A stretch of DNA of 64,000 bases from Rufibacter psychrotolerans (lineage in GTDB: Bacteria; Bacteroidota; Bacteroidia; Cytophagales; Hymenobacteraceae): assembly GCF_016924645.1 (NCBI RefSeq), contig NZ_JAFFJV010000020.1, forward strand, positions 1 to 64,000. Reading direction: 5' to 3'. Each line of letters begins with the position of its first letter. Within the stretch, counting starts at the first letter, position 1. The notes beneath the pieces are model-generated. The model searched no databases. It worked only from the letters and a program-made list of their open reading frames with translations, and was not told the origin of the DNA. The translations under genes were made by a program, and so were the position numbers. Shown one piece after another: positions 1 to 8,124 of the stretch.

Positions 1-204
1 ACGTGCGCCGAGAGCGAGAAACGCAGCTCCCGCTCGTCCTCAAAATGCTTCCTGCCCTGCATCACGTTAAGGATTTGGTACTACCTCCTTAAACGGCTAT
101 CTTCAGCCAGTTGTGCAACAGGCACAAGGTATAAACATCATGCGTCGGCCGACGGCCTCGCCGCCACTTATACTATTCCGTTGGCAATCATTTAAATTAT
201 TAAA

Positions 205-582
205 ATGGTAATTGGGCCTTTCGAAATTAAAAACAATATCGGATTATTGGCATTAACAGAATCATCGATATTTGTTATCACCCTAGATTTCTGGACTTCT
301 TTGAAGTATAACATTAGTCTTCAAATCCCATTTATCTTCGACAACACGATTGATGAACTTAAAAACAAGCCTATAAATTATCTCTTAGAAAAGTTTAAAT
401 CAGAAAGAATAGACTATTTAGATGGCCTTCAAGCTGACATTGTTAAGAGTAAGTTGTGGAAGAACCAAATTATTGTTCAACACAGAGGAATTACTACAAA
501 ATTAGGAATCTTGGACAGAGGAAGAACTGATGATTATGGAAATATAATAAGTGCAAAGGTTGAAAATTATTCAAAGGTTTAA
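205..582 (+). CDS. Hypothetical protein, AT-rich orphan ORF
   Basis: A 125-residue protein that I do not recognise. It has no signal peptide or clear membrane segment; it alternates hydrophobic and charged stretches and looks soluble. The coding sequence is much richer in A+T than every later gene in the window, with Ile, Asn, Lys and Leu codons dominating. That contrast suggests recent acquisition. It starts at an ATG after an AT-rich leader and ends in TAA. The 200 bases upstream hold no gene but include an imperfect palindromic stretch and the text TTATACTATTCCGTTGGCAA just before the leader, which resembles cassette boundaries in integron-like arrays. No partner gene is adjacent. The ORF is probably real; its function is unknown. 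Confidence 0.55.
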   Translation: MVIGPFEIKNNIGLLALTESSIFVITLDFWTSLKYNISLQIPFIFDNTIDELKNKPINYLLEKFKSERIDYLDGLQADIVKSKLWKNQIIVQHRGITTKLGILDRGRTDDYGNIISAKVENYSKV

Positions 583-807
583 TTATTGCAGTTTAAGAGC
601 CTAAAGAAAAAAGAAAAACGTTTGCTAAGGGACTAGCATAACACATCCTATTGCACTTCCTTTCGCATAGCTGGCACCGCCTCTTCATAAAAATCCCTGT
701 CAGGCAACCAATTTCTTATATATAGCATCTGTAAGATGTAAGCCTGCTGCAGTAGCTTCTGTTCCAGATCCGGTTGGCCTACATCTAATCTGTAGAACCA
801 ATACGTC

Positions 808-2145
808 ATGATCAAAAGAACCTTGTTGCTGCTGTTTTTCTTCGGGACTATGGCACTTGCCCAGGCACAGCACGCCCAAATGGTGAAGGTGGGAGATCAC
901 TCCCTTGAAATGATCCAGGCCGGTACCGGGGAGTACACCGTCCTCTTCGAATCAGGCTTTGGAACGGGTTATAAGGTATGGGGGAATGTCGCATCTGAAG
1001 TGATGAAAACAAACCAGGTCATGCTTTACTCCAGGGCCGGAACAGGCAATTCAGAAGCCAACCCTAATCCGCATACCTTGGAGCAGGCGGTGCAGGACCT
1101 GGAAACCCTTATGGAAGAGGCCGGTCTGAAGGGCCCTTTCATTTTAGTGGGGCACTCATATGGAGCCTTCCTCATCCGCGCCTATGCAGCAAAGCATCCG
1201 GATAACGTGAAGGGGTTCGTGTTTGTGGACCCGGCACATGAGAAAATGTTGCAGGAACTAAAGAAGGTAGACCCTGCCAAAGCGGTGAAAGACATGGAAC
1301 TCCAGAACCGCAGTGTGCCCGCCAGATTCAAACAGGAGAACGAAGCCATCAACAGGATATTTGAGAAAGCCGAACTGCCCGATTTTGGGAAGCTGCCCCA
1401 GGTACCAACGGTGGTACTGACCTCGGTGCAGAAGCGGGCTACCCCAGAGTTGTTTCTGCAGGAACCGAAGGGCGTTGACGTATGGCGAAACCTGCACCAT
1501 GCGTTCTTCAGTCAGTTTACCAACGGGGCGCATGTTGTAACCGCCCGGAGCGGCCACAACATACACCGCGAAGAGCCCGAATTAGTGGTGAACGCGATCC
1601 ACCAGGTGGTGCAGGCCGCCACCAAGGAACAGCAACGGAAGGTACACGAAGCGAAACTAGCAGCCCTGGAAGCGAAAATGTTACAGGCGGCAACCTACCT
1701 GAAACAACGCAAAGAGCCCAAGGCCGAAGCTGTGGTGTTTGATGCGCTGAAGAGCTCTGGTCTTGACGAACGCACAATCAACACCATTGCCTATCAGCAA
1801 CTCAATGATCAAGACCATATGGGGCTGGCACTGCTCACTTTCAAATATAACACGCTCCAGTACTCGCAGTCGGCTAATGCGTTTGACAGTTATGGAGAAG
1901 CCTTGCTGAAGCAGGGGAAACTCAAGCTGGCAGAGCAACAGTTTCAGCGGGCCGTTGAATTGGCTTCGGCGGCCAACGACACTGCTACGCTTAAGAACAG
2001 CAAAACCCATCTGGAGAAAATCAACCAGTTAAAAAAAAGCCAAATAAGAAAGGTGGTAGGTGCCCCTGGGCTGCTGAAGCTTATGGTGAGGGGTAGGTAC
2101 ATGAAAGCGGTTGTAAAAAGGGGTAGCGCCTTCAGCCGTAGATAG
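808..2145 (+). CDS. Secreted alpha/beta hydrolase with C-terminal TPR-like region
   Basis: A 445-residue protein with an N-terminal signal peptide (residues 1-20, ending ALAQAQ). An alpha/beta-hydrolase domain follows at about 25-270. The nucleophile elbow is GHSYG at 115-119, so Ser117 is the likely nucleophile. FVFVDPAHE near 141 and a late SGHNIH supply the acid and histidine candidates. From about residue 325 the sequence becomes helical and TPR-like (alternating Ala, Leu and Tyr, with GEALLKQGK and LAEQQFQRAVELA). It ends in a strongly basic tail. A hydrolase-TPR fusion is unusual but known in Bacteroidota. The substrate cannot be read from the sequence. It stands alone, with over 100 bases on either side. 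Confidence 0.8.
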   Translation: MIKRTLLLLFFFGTMALAQAQHAQMVKVGDHSLEMIQAGTGEYTVLFESGFGTGYKVWGNVASEVMKTNQVMLYSRAGTGNSEANPNPHTLEQAVQDLETLMEEAGLKGPFILVGHSYGAFLIRAYAAKHPDNVKGFVFVDPAHEKMLQELKKVDPAKAVKDMELQNRSVPARFKQENEAINRIFEKAELPDFGKLPQVPTVVLTSVQKRATPELFLQEPKGVDVWRNLHHAFFSQFTNGAHVVTARSGHNIHREEPELVVNAIHQVVQAATKEQQRKVHEAKLAALEAKMLQAATYLKQRKEPKAEAVVFDALKSSGLDERTINTIAYQQLNDQDHMGLALLTFKYNTLQYSQSANAFDSYGEALLKQGKLKLAEQQFQRAVELASAANDTATLKNSKTHLEKINQLKKSQIRKVVGAPGLLKLMVRGRYMKAVVKRGSAFSRR

Positions 2146-2272
2146 AATGAACCATTTTAATGAGAGCAACCAGAAAAGCAAAGTCCGCTCACAACACCAA
2201 GGGGCGTGAAAATGCCTTTTGGCCTAACCCGGTAGCTGCCACCTCAAAACAACCTAAAGCCAAAACTGAAGA

Positions 2273-2644
2273 ATGATAAAGCAAATATTACTTGTGGGGC
2301 TGGGAGGTGGAGTTGGCAGCATTTTACGCTTTCTAACCTCGGCGCTAACGGCAAAGTATTACGCGGGCGCTTTCCCGCTGTCAACTTTTGGCGTGAATGT
2401 CATGGGTTGTTTCTTAATCGGGCTTTTGCTTGGAGTACTCGGGCAGAATATGCAAACCAACCAAGATCTTAGACTTTTATTTGTCACAGGGTTCTGCGGC
2501 GGGTATACAACATTTTCAGCATTTGCCGCCGAGAATATTGCGCTATGGCAAAATAACCATTACTGGACGGTTATGGCCTATACCGGGTTGAGTGTTCTTA
2601 CCGGGCTACTTGCTGTTGGGCTCGGCTTGACTGTAGCCAAATAA
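2273..2644 (+). CDS. crcB: Fluoride ion channel FluC/CrcB
   Basis: A 123-residue four-helix membrane protein with the family signatures in order: GGGVGSILRF in helix 1, STFGVNVMGCF in helix 2 (the pore Asn) and GFCGGYTTFSAFAAE in helix 3 (the Phe-box and Na+-site region). FluC works as a dual-topology dimer that lets fluoride leave the cell and so protects enolase and pyrophosphatase. The length is typical. Many crcB genes sit behind a fluoride riboswitch. I looked in the 127 bases upstream and saw no convincing one. It is a single gene with no partner paralog nearby, as expected for the self-dimerising type. Confidence 0.93.
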   Translation: MIKQILLVGLGGGVGSILRFLTSALTAKYYAGAFPLSTFGVNVMGCFLIGLLLGVLGQNMQTNQDLRLLFVTGFCGGYTTFSAFAAENIALWQNNHYWTVMAYTGLSVLTGLLAVGLGLTVAK

Positions 2645-2824
2645 AAGAATTACCCGAATGAAGGGCAGCCTCTCGCAAGGAGAATGGCCCACATGATTGA
2701 ACCGGTAAGAAGTAGGAGTCTGCATTTTTATGTACATTCAGCGCGGTAGACAAAGACCCGGTTGCAAGCCCGCGCCGGGGGAGCCGTGCCTGTTCTATTT
2801 CAAGCCACCAAGCCCACCATTAAC

Positions 2825-3442
2825 GTGACTGTTTCAAGACTTCATTACCTATCTGGCCTTATGCTAACGGTTTTTGTAGGGCTCCACCTGTTCAATCACC
2901 TCTACAGTGTTGCAGGGGCAGCTCAGCACATAGAAGTGATGAAAGGCCTTCGGCTTTTTTACCGCAACCCGCTTGTGGAGGCTGTGTTACTCCTGGCCGT
3001 GCTGGTGCAGATAGGGTCGGGGATCAACCTCTTTCAGAAGAACCGGAAGGCCGCTGTCGGCCGCTTTGATCGGTTGCACCTCTGGACCGGGCTTTACCTG
3101 GCAGTGTTCTTTGTCATTCACGTAGGCGCTGTTTTGGTGGGGCGTACGGTGCTACACCTGGACACTAACTTTTATTACGGCGTGGCGGGGCTGAACACCT
3201 TCCCGCTGAACCTGTTCTTTATTCCCTACTACGGGTTGGCCACCGTTTCCTTTTTTGGGCATACGGCAGCCATTCACAACAAGAAAATGAAACGGGCTGT
3301 CTTGGGCTGCTCGCCCCAAAGCCAGGCCCTGGCCATTCTGGCCCTGGGGGTTATGGTAACGGCCTTTATGTTCTACGGCCTGACCAACCGTTTCAGAGGG
3401 GTGGAAATCCCCGCCGAATACAGGGTCCTTATTGGAAAATAG
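2825..3442 (+). CDS. Membrane protein resembling succinate dehydrogenase/fumarate reductase cytochrome b
   Basis: About 205 residues with five likely membrane helices. Histidines lie in or beside helices in the pattern of di-heme anchor proteins: LHLFNHL, RLHLWTGL, FFVIHVGAV and FFGHTAAIH. Those histidines are the basis for calling it a heme-binding, SdhC/FrdC-like quinone-reactive subunit. No flavoprotein or iron-sulfur subunit gene is nearby, so it is not part of a normal sdh operon here. The start is uncertain: the frame is open from 2762 (TTG) and 2786 (GTG). I chose GTG 2825 because it places the start about five residues before the conserved-looking HYLSGL segment. No ribosome-binding site decides it. 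Confidence 0.6.
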   Translation: MTVSRLHYLSGLMLTVFVGLHLFNHLYSVAGAAQHIEVMKGLRLFYRNPLVEAVLLLAVLVQIGSGINLFQKNRKAAVGRFDRLHLWTGLYLAVFFVIHVGAVLVGRTVLHLDTNFYYGVAGLNTFPLNLFFIPYYGLATVSFFGHTAAIHNKKMKRAVLGCSPQSQALAILALGVMVTAFMFYGLTNRFRGVEIPAEYRVLIGK

Positions 3443-3447
3443 AGTAA

Positions 3448-3774
3448 AAGCGCTATACTGTATTGGCGCCGGGCAGAGGGGGCACCAGCCAGATCACCGC
3501 CAGTGCCGGTGAAATGCTGGCTGTCGCTTTCAAGGGGCGGGATCAGACGCTGATCATGGGCGAAAAAACGGCGGGCTACAGTACCATGGTGAGCGAATTC
3601 AGGCTGGGCAATAGCTACCTTGGCCTTTCCTCCAGCTTTATCGCCGACCGGAACGGGACGGTGTACGAGGAGTACGTGCAGCCAGACGTAGAAATAGTAG
3701 AGGGAGATAACTTTGAGCAATTGCAGGCAGATGCAAAAGTGCAGGCGGCGCTGCACTGGTTAAAAAAGCAATAA
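3448..3774 (+). pseudogene. C-terminal remnant of an S41 (C-terminal processing) peptidase
   Basis: An open stretch of about 108 codons that begins directly after an in-frame TAA (3445-3447), with no ATG. It encodes only the end of an S41 domain: a nucleophile-loop-like TASAGEMLAVAFKGRD, then MGEKTAGYSTM and the C-terminal strand region ending ALHWLKKQ. The N-terminal half, including the core fold and any PDZ domain, is absent. The frame could start at a TTG at 3463, but a protein beginning in the middle of the catalytic core is unlikely to fold. I read it as a truncated gene. A complete S41 peptidase lies at 9552-10556 and is not a close copy. Confidence 0.65.
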
Positions 3775-3844
3775 CAGACGCTATCACGGTGGCAGGGGGC
3801 ACCCTTTTGGGCAATAACCCTCATCCTTAAACGTTGGAGAAGGA

Positions 3845-4228
3845 ATGAACAGCAAGCGACAAAACAGACAGAAAAGCAATCTGCCCCTGTTGGTGGTACT
3901 GGCCGTACTGGCTGTGCTCTCGTCCTGTTCCGTGCGGAAATCCATGCAGGCCTCCCTGGAGCTCCCGGTTACCAGGCTGCTGGTTCCTGCTAAAACAATC
4001 CTCACCGGCGAGCAGCAGTGTGCCTCTCCAGACACGGTGGCTCTCACTGAAGCAAGCAAAAAGACTGGGTTTGAGCTTCCCATCGCCTTTTTACCTTTCT
4101 TTTCTTCCCTTTACCCGACGGCTTCAGCAAAAGAAGAGCAGCCCTCCGTGCGCATTGTGGAGGGTCCGCGGGGCACCGGGAAAGTTCCCATCTATATTTT
4201 ATACAAAAAGATGAAGCTTTGGGCCTAA
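3845..4228 (+). CDS. Small putative lipoprotein
   Basis: A 127-residue protein with a basic N-terminus, a hydrophobic stretch (LLVVLAVLAVLSSC) and a Cys at about residue 28 that fits a lipobox. That suggests export, cleavage by signal peptidase II and lipid attachment. The remainder has no domain I recognise and ends with a short basic segment (YKKMKLWA). GGAGAAGGA sits just before the ATG and is one of the few purine-rich ribosome-binding-like sites in the window. It follows the broken S41 gene by 70 bases. Function unknown. Confidence 0.55.
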   Translation: MNSKRQNRQKSNLPLLVVLAVLAVLSSCSVRKSMQASLELPVTRLLVPAKTILTGEQQCASPDTVALTEASKKTGFELPIAFLPFFSSLYPTASAKEEQPSVRIVEGPRGTGKVPIYILYKKMKLWA

Positions 4229-4314
4229 GGCTTGCGGAGTTCTAAACTTTACACCTGGCAAGGGCGCTTTTTAGGCGGGGTAAGCACTTTACCTGGCGCA
4301 GGCAATTGCTGTGC

Positions 4315-4358
4315 CCCTGTTTCTGGGCTAATTCCTGGAAAACAGGCCTGAAACAGGG
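4315..4358. repeat. Palindromic element P1, copy 1
   Basis: Outer arms CCCTGTTTC and GAAACAGGG match exactly. The inner left arm has decayed, while the inner right arm (GAAAACAGGCCTG) is intact. It lies in the otherwise empty 257 bases between the small lipoprotein gene and doxDA; nothing else was seen there. Confidence 0.7.
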
Positions 4359-4485
4359 TGCCATTCCTGGAGGCGCGCCAGCAGAGACCGCCCCTGAAAG
4401 CTGCAGAACTGCAACCGGGCCCTTGCCCTAAGGCTTATCGTTTCACCGCCTGTTCCAGACAGGCTTCCTCTTTTTGTATAAAATA

Positions 4486-5559
4486 ATGAAAAACACTGTA
4501 ATTCACGCAGACGCGCCGGCCTATTCCCAGGCGGGTCTGTTCACGCTGTCCCTTCGGTTAGTAGTAGGCTGGACCTACTTTTCCGCCTTCTGGCGCAGGC
4601 TGGTCCTGGAGAATAAGCTAGACCCCGAAACGGCGGGGTATATAGGCGAGAAGTTCAACCATTTCCTCCCGAACGCCCTGGGCATAAAACCCCTTATTGA
4701 ATACCTGGTGTCTACCCCCGAAAGCCTCTGGGTGGCCATGGCCAGTTTCACCATCATAGAGGGCGTGGTAGGCCTCCTTTTTATGCTGGGTTTTCTAACC
4801 CGGCTCATGAGCCTGGGGGTTTTGGGGCTGGCCATGGGCATTCTGCTGGGCGCAGGATGGCTGGGCACCACTTGCCTGGATGAATGGCAGATTGGCGTGC
4901 TGGGCATTGCCGCCGGTTTCACCATTTATCTCACCGGTAGCGGCCCCTACTCGCTGGACCACTGGCTGGCCCGTAGAACTCCTCGCCTCACAGACTGGAA
5001 ATGGTTCAGAGGCCTGGGGTCTGGGGTGTTGCCGGTGGCCCCGCACCGCCTCCCCAGGGTAGTGCTGGTGGGCTCCCTGGGCGTCTTGTTCATGACCCTG
5101 TTCACCAACCAGTACTTCCACGGGGGCGTCTGGGGCGATCTGCACAACAAATCGGTGAAGCCCAAAATAGAGATTGCCGGGACAACGCTCAGCGGCGGAC
5201 AGCTGTCTTTTGAGGTGTACAGGGTAGAAGGGGCTGATGTGTACGGCTCTTTCCTGATTGGGGTACGGCTGGAGAACGAAGCTGGCGCCGCGGTGCTGGA
5301 CCTGGCAGGGCAAGACCTGGCAAATTTCCCCACCACCCAGATCAGGAACGCCTACGTGGCAAAGGTGAAGCCCGGAGCCCACAGCCTGGTTATTCCCCTG
5401 GGGGCAAAAGCCACCCTTACCGTGCCTGACGCTTCCCTGGGCCTGCTGCCCGCCGGAACCTACAAGCTCACCTTAACTGACATCAGCGGTGCCCAGTGGA
5501 CCAGTGAGGTGGTGAAGGAAGCCTCGGCACGGCCCCAGGGAGAAGAAAGCAGCCGTTGA
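4486..5559 (+). CDS. DoxD/DoxA-fusion membrane protein (TQO small-subunit family)
   Basis: A 357-residue protein. Residues about 15-165 hold four membrane helices of the DoxX/DoxD type (LRLVVGWTYFSAFWRR, IIEGVVGLLFMLGFLTR, GVLGIAAGFTIYLTG). A further helix near 195 leads to a predicted exported beta-rich domain (about 220-345) like DoxA. In Acidianus, DoxD and DoxA form thiosulfate:quinone oxidoreductase. In Bacteroidota the fused form is common and its substrate is unproven, so enzyme activity is inference. ATG 4486 is preferred over TTG 4474 because it gives a normal short N-terminus. No sulfur-oxidation genes are adjacent. Confidence 0.75.
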   Translation: MKNTVIHADAPAYSQAGLFTLSLRLVVGWTYFSAFWRRLVLENKLDPETAGYIGEKFNHFLPNALGIKPLIEYLVSTPESLWVAMASFTIIEGVVGLLFMLGFLTRLMSLGVLGLAMGILLGAGWLGTTCLDEWQIGVLGIAAGFTIYLTGSGPYSLDHWLARRTPRLTDWKWFRGLGSGVLPVAPHRLPRVVLVGSLGVLFMTLFTNQYFHGGVWGDLHNKSVKPKIEIAGTTLSGGQLSFEVYRVEGADVYGSFLIGVRLENEAGAAVLDLAGQDLANFPTTQIRNAYVAKVKPGAHSLVIPLGAKATLTVPDASLGLLPAGTYKLTLTDISGAQWTSEVVKEASARPQGEESSR

Positions 5560-5722
5560 AAAGGGGCGCTTATGCTGGCTGTGCCCAGGGCTGTTGGTTG
5601 CTGCAACCACAAACAGGGTGAGTGCTAACACAAGCGCCCGCACCCAACTTATAATGGCTGGTAGGGGAGAGGAACCGTGCCGGTAATCTTGCAACTTTTG
5701 GGACCCGGGCCGTGCGCCGGTG

Positions 5723-6040
5723 TCAAAAAACCTTTAACCCAATGATTCCTGCAACAATAAGGCTGGCCAATACCAACCGGAGAAGGCGTGCCGAATCATT
5801 GAAAAAGAAGATGCCAACCTGCAGGGTACCAACGGCGCCCAATCCTGTCCAGACCGCATAGGCCGTGCCAAGGGGGATGGATTTCTGCGCGAAAAACAGC
5901 AAGCCGCCGCTGATGCCCATAGCTACAATTGCCAGCAACACCCAACCTGTTTTATTGCTGTCGGGTTGTTGGGCCATCTTTAACCCCAGGGGCCAGCCTA
6001 TCTCAAACAGGCCGCCCAAAATCAAGGCAATCCAATGCAT
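5723..6040 (-). CDS. gdx: SMR-family exporter, Gdx/SugE type (guanidinium exporter)
   Basis: A 105-residue, four-helix small multidrug resistance protein. The essential membrane Glu is at position 13 in GGLFEIGWPLGLK. AVWTGLGAVGT in helix 3 is typical of the Gdx/SugE branch rather than EmrE. Gdx proteins exchange guanidinium for protons as antiparallel dimers. The start is placed at the ATG giving MHWIAL, since the upstream open frame adds 23 residues unlike the family. Many gdx genes are controlled by guanidine riboswitches. The short upstream region instead holds a perfect 38-bp palindrome, and I see no guanidine aptamer. It follows the Crp-like gene on the same strand with a gap of 75 bases. 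Confidence 0.85.
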   Translation of the reverse strand: MHWIALILGGLFEIGWPLGLKMAQQPDSNKTGWVLLAIVAMGISGGLLFFAQKSIPLGTAYAVWTGLGAVGTLQVGIFFFNDSARLLRLVLASLIVAGIIGLKVF

Positions 6041-6083
6041 GGTGATGTTTTTTTTAAGTACATCACAAACGTAGAGGCCCTGG

Positions 6084-6121
6084 CCCTGACCGATTTTGAG
6101 GTACCTCAAAATCGGTCAGGG
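6084..6121. repeat. Perfect 38-bp palindrome between crp-like gene and gdx
   Basis: Left half CCCTGACCGATTTTGAGGT mirrors the right half exactly, with no spacer. It covers the stop codon of the Crp-like gene and lies 44 bases upstream of the gdx start. A run of pyrimidines (GCTTTCTTTT) follows on the plus strand, but neither strand has a strong T-tract directly after a hairpin. It could be a terminator, an operator or a recently inserted palindrome. Confidence 0.85.
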
Positions 6122-6676
6122 CTTTCTTTTCCGGCCCAAGGTCTCCTGGGGAATGCCCGGGTAAGGGGCGATGTACCCCAGGTTTATTCTACTCAATACA
6201 TGGGGCTGCCCCTTGAGGAGGGAATGGTACCGCTCCGCCGCCGACTCTGTCTGCAGGGAAAAAATCCGTTCCTCACGCAGAACGCACAGTTCCCCGGCGG
6301 TCTTTCGGCCAATGAGGTTCATCTCCGGATAAGTAAGATACAGCTCGTGCAGGTCTTCAGTGGAGATGGTGCACACTTCTGAGCCTTCCAGAAACTGGAT
6401 GTTTTCCAACGAGGGTTGGTTGGGGTAGATGGGTAGAATAGAGCCGAAAATCTGATGCTCTTCCCCAAACCAGGTGTTCATTTCTTTGCCGTTTCTGTAA
6501 AAATAGGCCCTAATCAAGCCTTTGCTCAGCATGAAATAGCTGGAAATAAGCTGCCCCTCTTTCAGAAAATGTTCGTTTTTCCGTTTCTGGAAGTATCTTA
6601 GCCTGCGGAGTATCGCATGTTCGGCCTCCTCGCTCAGCGGCCCATACTTCTTGAGTTGTAGGAGGAACGGGTTCAT
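6116..6676 (-). CDS. Crp/Fnr-family regulator with divergent HTH
   Basis: A 186-residue protein with the layout of the short Crp-like regulators common in Bacteroidota. An N-terminal cyclic-nucleotide-binding-fold beta barrel (about 20-120; FLKEGQLISSYFMLSKGLIRAYF is split across this region) is followed by a helix and a short C-terminal HTH. The dimerisation and linker part is normal (AAERYHSLLKGQPHVLSR). The final HTH reads IAPYPGIPQETLGRKRKP, where this group usually has a form like IASYLGITQETLSRIRK, so three prolines sit in or next to the two helices. DNA binding may be impaired. It precedes gdx on the same strand and may regulate it. Confidence 0.75.
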   Translation of the reverse strand: MNPFLLQLKKYGPLSEEAEHAILRRLRYFQKRKNEHFLKEGQLISSYFMLSKGLIRAYFYRNGKEMNTWFGEEHQIFGSILPIYPNQPSLENIQFLEGSEVCTISTEDLHELYLTYPEMNLIGRKTAGELCVLREERIFSLQTESAAERYHSLLKGQPHVLSRINLGYIAPYPGIPQETLGRKRKP

Positions 6677-6929
6677 TCTTTTGGGTGCAGCCTTCAGGCA
6701 GTTAGTGGATTGACGTGCCGTCTCATGTCCCGGGCGGGCAAGGTCGGCTGCCTGGCACAGCGGCTCACCGCCAGGGCTGCGGTTGGGCAGTCTGCAAAGG
6801 TATTGTGCTCAGGAAATACTCTATTGGGGTGGGGCAGATTTCTTCGGGGGCAGCCTCGGCAAGCCTTCACCCGTTCAGTCCGTTTAAGTAACGCATTTTA
6901 AACCTAGTTATACCCGTCTGTACCACCGC

Positions 6930-7973
6930 ATGAAGCCTCGCTACTTTTTACTCCTGTTTCTTTTATTGCTCACAGGCCGGTTAGCCGCCCAGACCAAAGC
7001 CATTCATGAGGAACGGTTTATTCCCCTGGGCGGGATAGAGCAGTGGGTGACCATTAGCGGGGAAGACAAGTCTAAGCCCGTAATCTTGTTTCTGCACGGC
7101 GGGCCGGGCAGTACCATGAGCCAGTACGATGACGCCATTTACGGACCCTGGAAAAAAGACTTTGTTCTGGTGTACTGGGACCAGCGCGGGGCCGGCAGAA
7201 CCTTCGGCAAGAATGCCCCCCAACCGGTCACCGAAGCGTACTGGACAGAGAACCCCCTCACCCTGGTGCGGATGACCGCCGACGGGGTTGAGCTGGCTGA
7301 GTATCTGATCAAGCACTTGTCAACCAAAAAAATCACCCTGGTGGGAACCTCCTGGGGCTCGGTGTTGGGCGCCAGCATGGCCTTGAAGCGGCCAGACCTT
7401 TTCGCGGCCTACGTGGGTCACTCGCAGATGGTCAATGAGCAGGAAGGATTCCGGCAGGCGTTCCAGACGGTTTCCAGGCTGGCGCAGGCGGCCCAGGACC
7501 AGGAATCCCTGGCGAAACTGCAGACCCTGGGTCCGCCGCCCTATGAAGATGCCCGAAAGGCGGGCCAGCTCATGCGCGTCATCAAAAAGTATGAGCGGCA
7601 GAACTCCATTCCCGCCCCGGCCACGTGGTGGAAGGTGGCCCCCGGCTATGACAATGAAAAAGACGCACAGGACAGAGAGAACGGCGATGATTATTCTTTC
7701 CTCTACTTTGCCGGCCACAAAGCTATGGGCATCAAATCTATGGGGGCCGGGGTGAACTTCATGAAAGACGGTCTGCGCTACAAGGTTCCGGTGTACTTTA
7801 TCCAGGGCGAGCAAGACATTTTAACCCCCAAAGAGCTGACCCAGGCCTACTTTGACAAACTGAAAGCCCCCCGCAAAGAGTTTGTGCTGGTGCCGGGCGC
7901 CGCCCACGGGCACAACCAGGCAGTGGTAGATGCGCAGTATACAGCGGTGAAAAAGGCCCTGCGCCTCCAGTAG
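6930..7973 (+). CDS. Secreted alpha/beta hydrolase, proline iminopeptidase-like (S33)
   Basis: A 347-residue protein with a signal peptide (1-20, ending RLAAQ). The oxyanion-hole motif HGGPG is at 56-60 and DQRGAGR at about 84-90. The nucleophile elbow GTSWGS puts Ser141 as nucleophile. GEQDILTP supplies the acid and GAAHGHN the histidine. This combination is characteristic of prolyl aminopeptidase/S33 enzymes that remove N-terminal residues or hydrolyse related esters. Export suggests a periplasmic or extracellular role. It begins a run of four separate plus-strand genes, mostly secreted hydrolases. The 250 bases before it show nothing recognisable. Confidence 0.85.
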   Translation: MKPRYFLLLFLLLLTGRLAAQTKAIHEERFIPLGGIEQWVTISGEDKSKPVILFLHGGPGSTMSQYDDAIYGPWKKDFVLVYWDQRGAGRTFGKNAPQPVTEAYWTENPLTLVRMTADGVELAEYLIKHLSTKKITLVGTSWGSVLGASMALKRPDLFAAYVGHSQMVNEQEGFRQAFQTVSRLAQAAQDQESLAKLQTLGPPPYEDARKAGQLMRVIKKYERQNSIPAPATWWKVAPGYDNEKDAQDRENGDDYSFLYFAGHKAMGIKSMGAGVNFMKDGLRYKVPVYFIQGEQDILTPKELTQAYFDKLKAPRKEFVLVPGAAHGHNQAVVDAQYTAVKKALRLQ

Positions 7974-8124
7974 CGAGCCCGCCGCCACCCAGCAACTTGA
8001 AAGTGCTTTGTGAAGCGCATCTGCCCGGCCCGCCGCTGAGAAATAAAAATCAATCTGCCCGCTTTCAGCAGAGAATTGGCCAACGCCCTTGCCTTGCTTG
8101 TAGCTGCTTATTCCCCCGTTACTG

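Noticed and set aside
2146..2272. Fluoride riboswitch before crcB
   Set aside because: No aptamer-like pseudoknot motif could be recognised in the 127 bases.
6041..6083. Guanidine riboswitch before gdx
   Set aside because: The leader is too short and shows none of the ACGR-loop hairpins or other known guanidine aptamer motifs.
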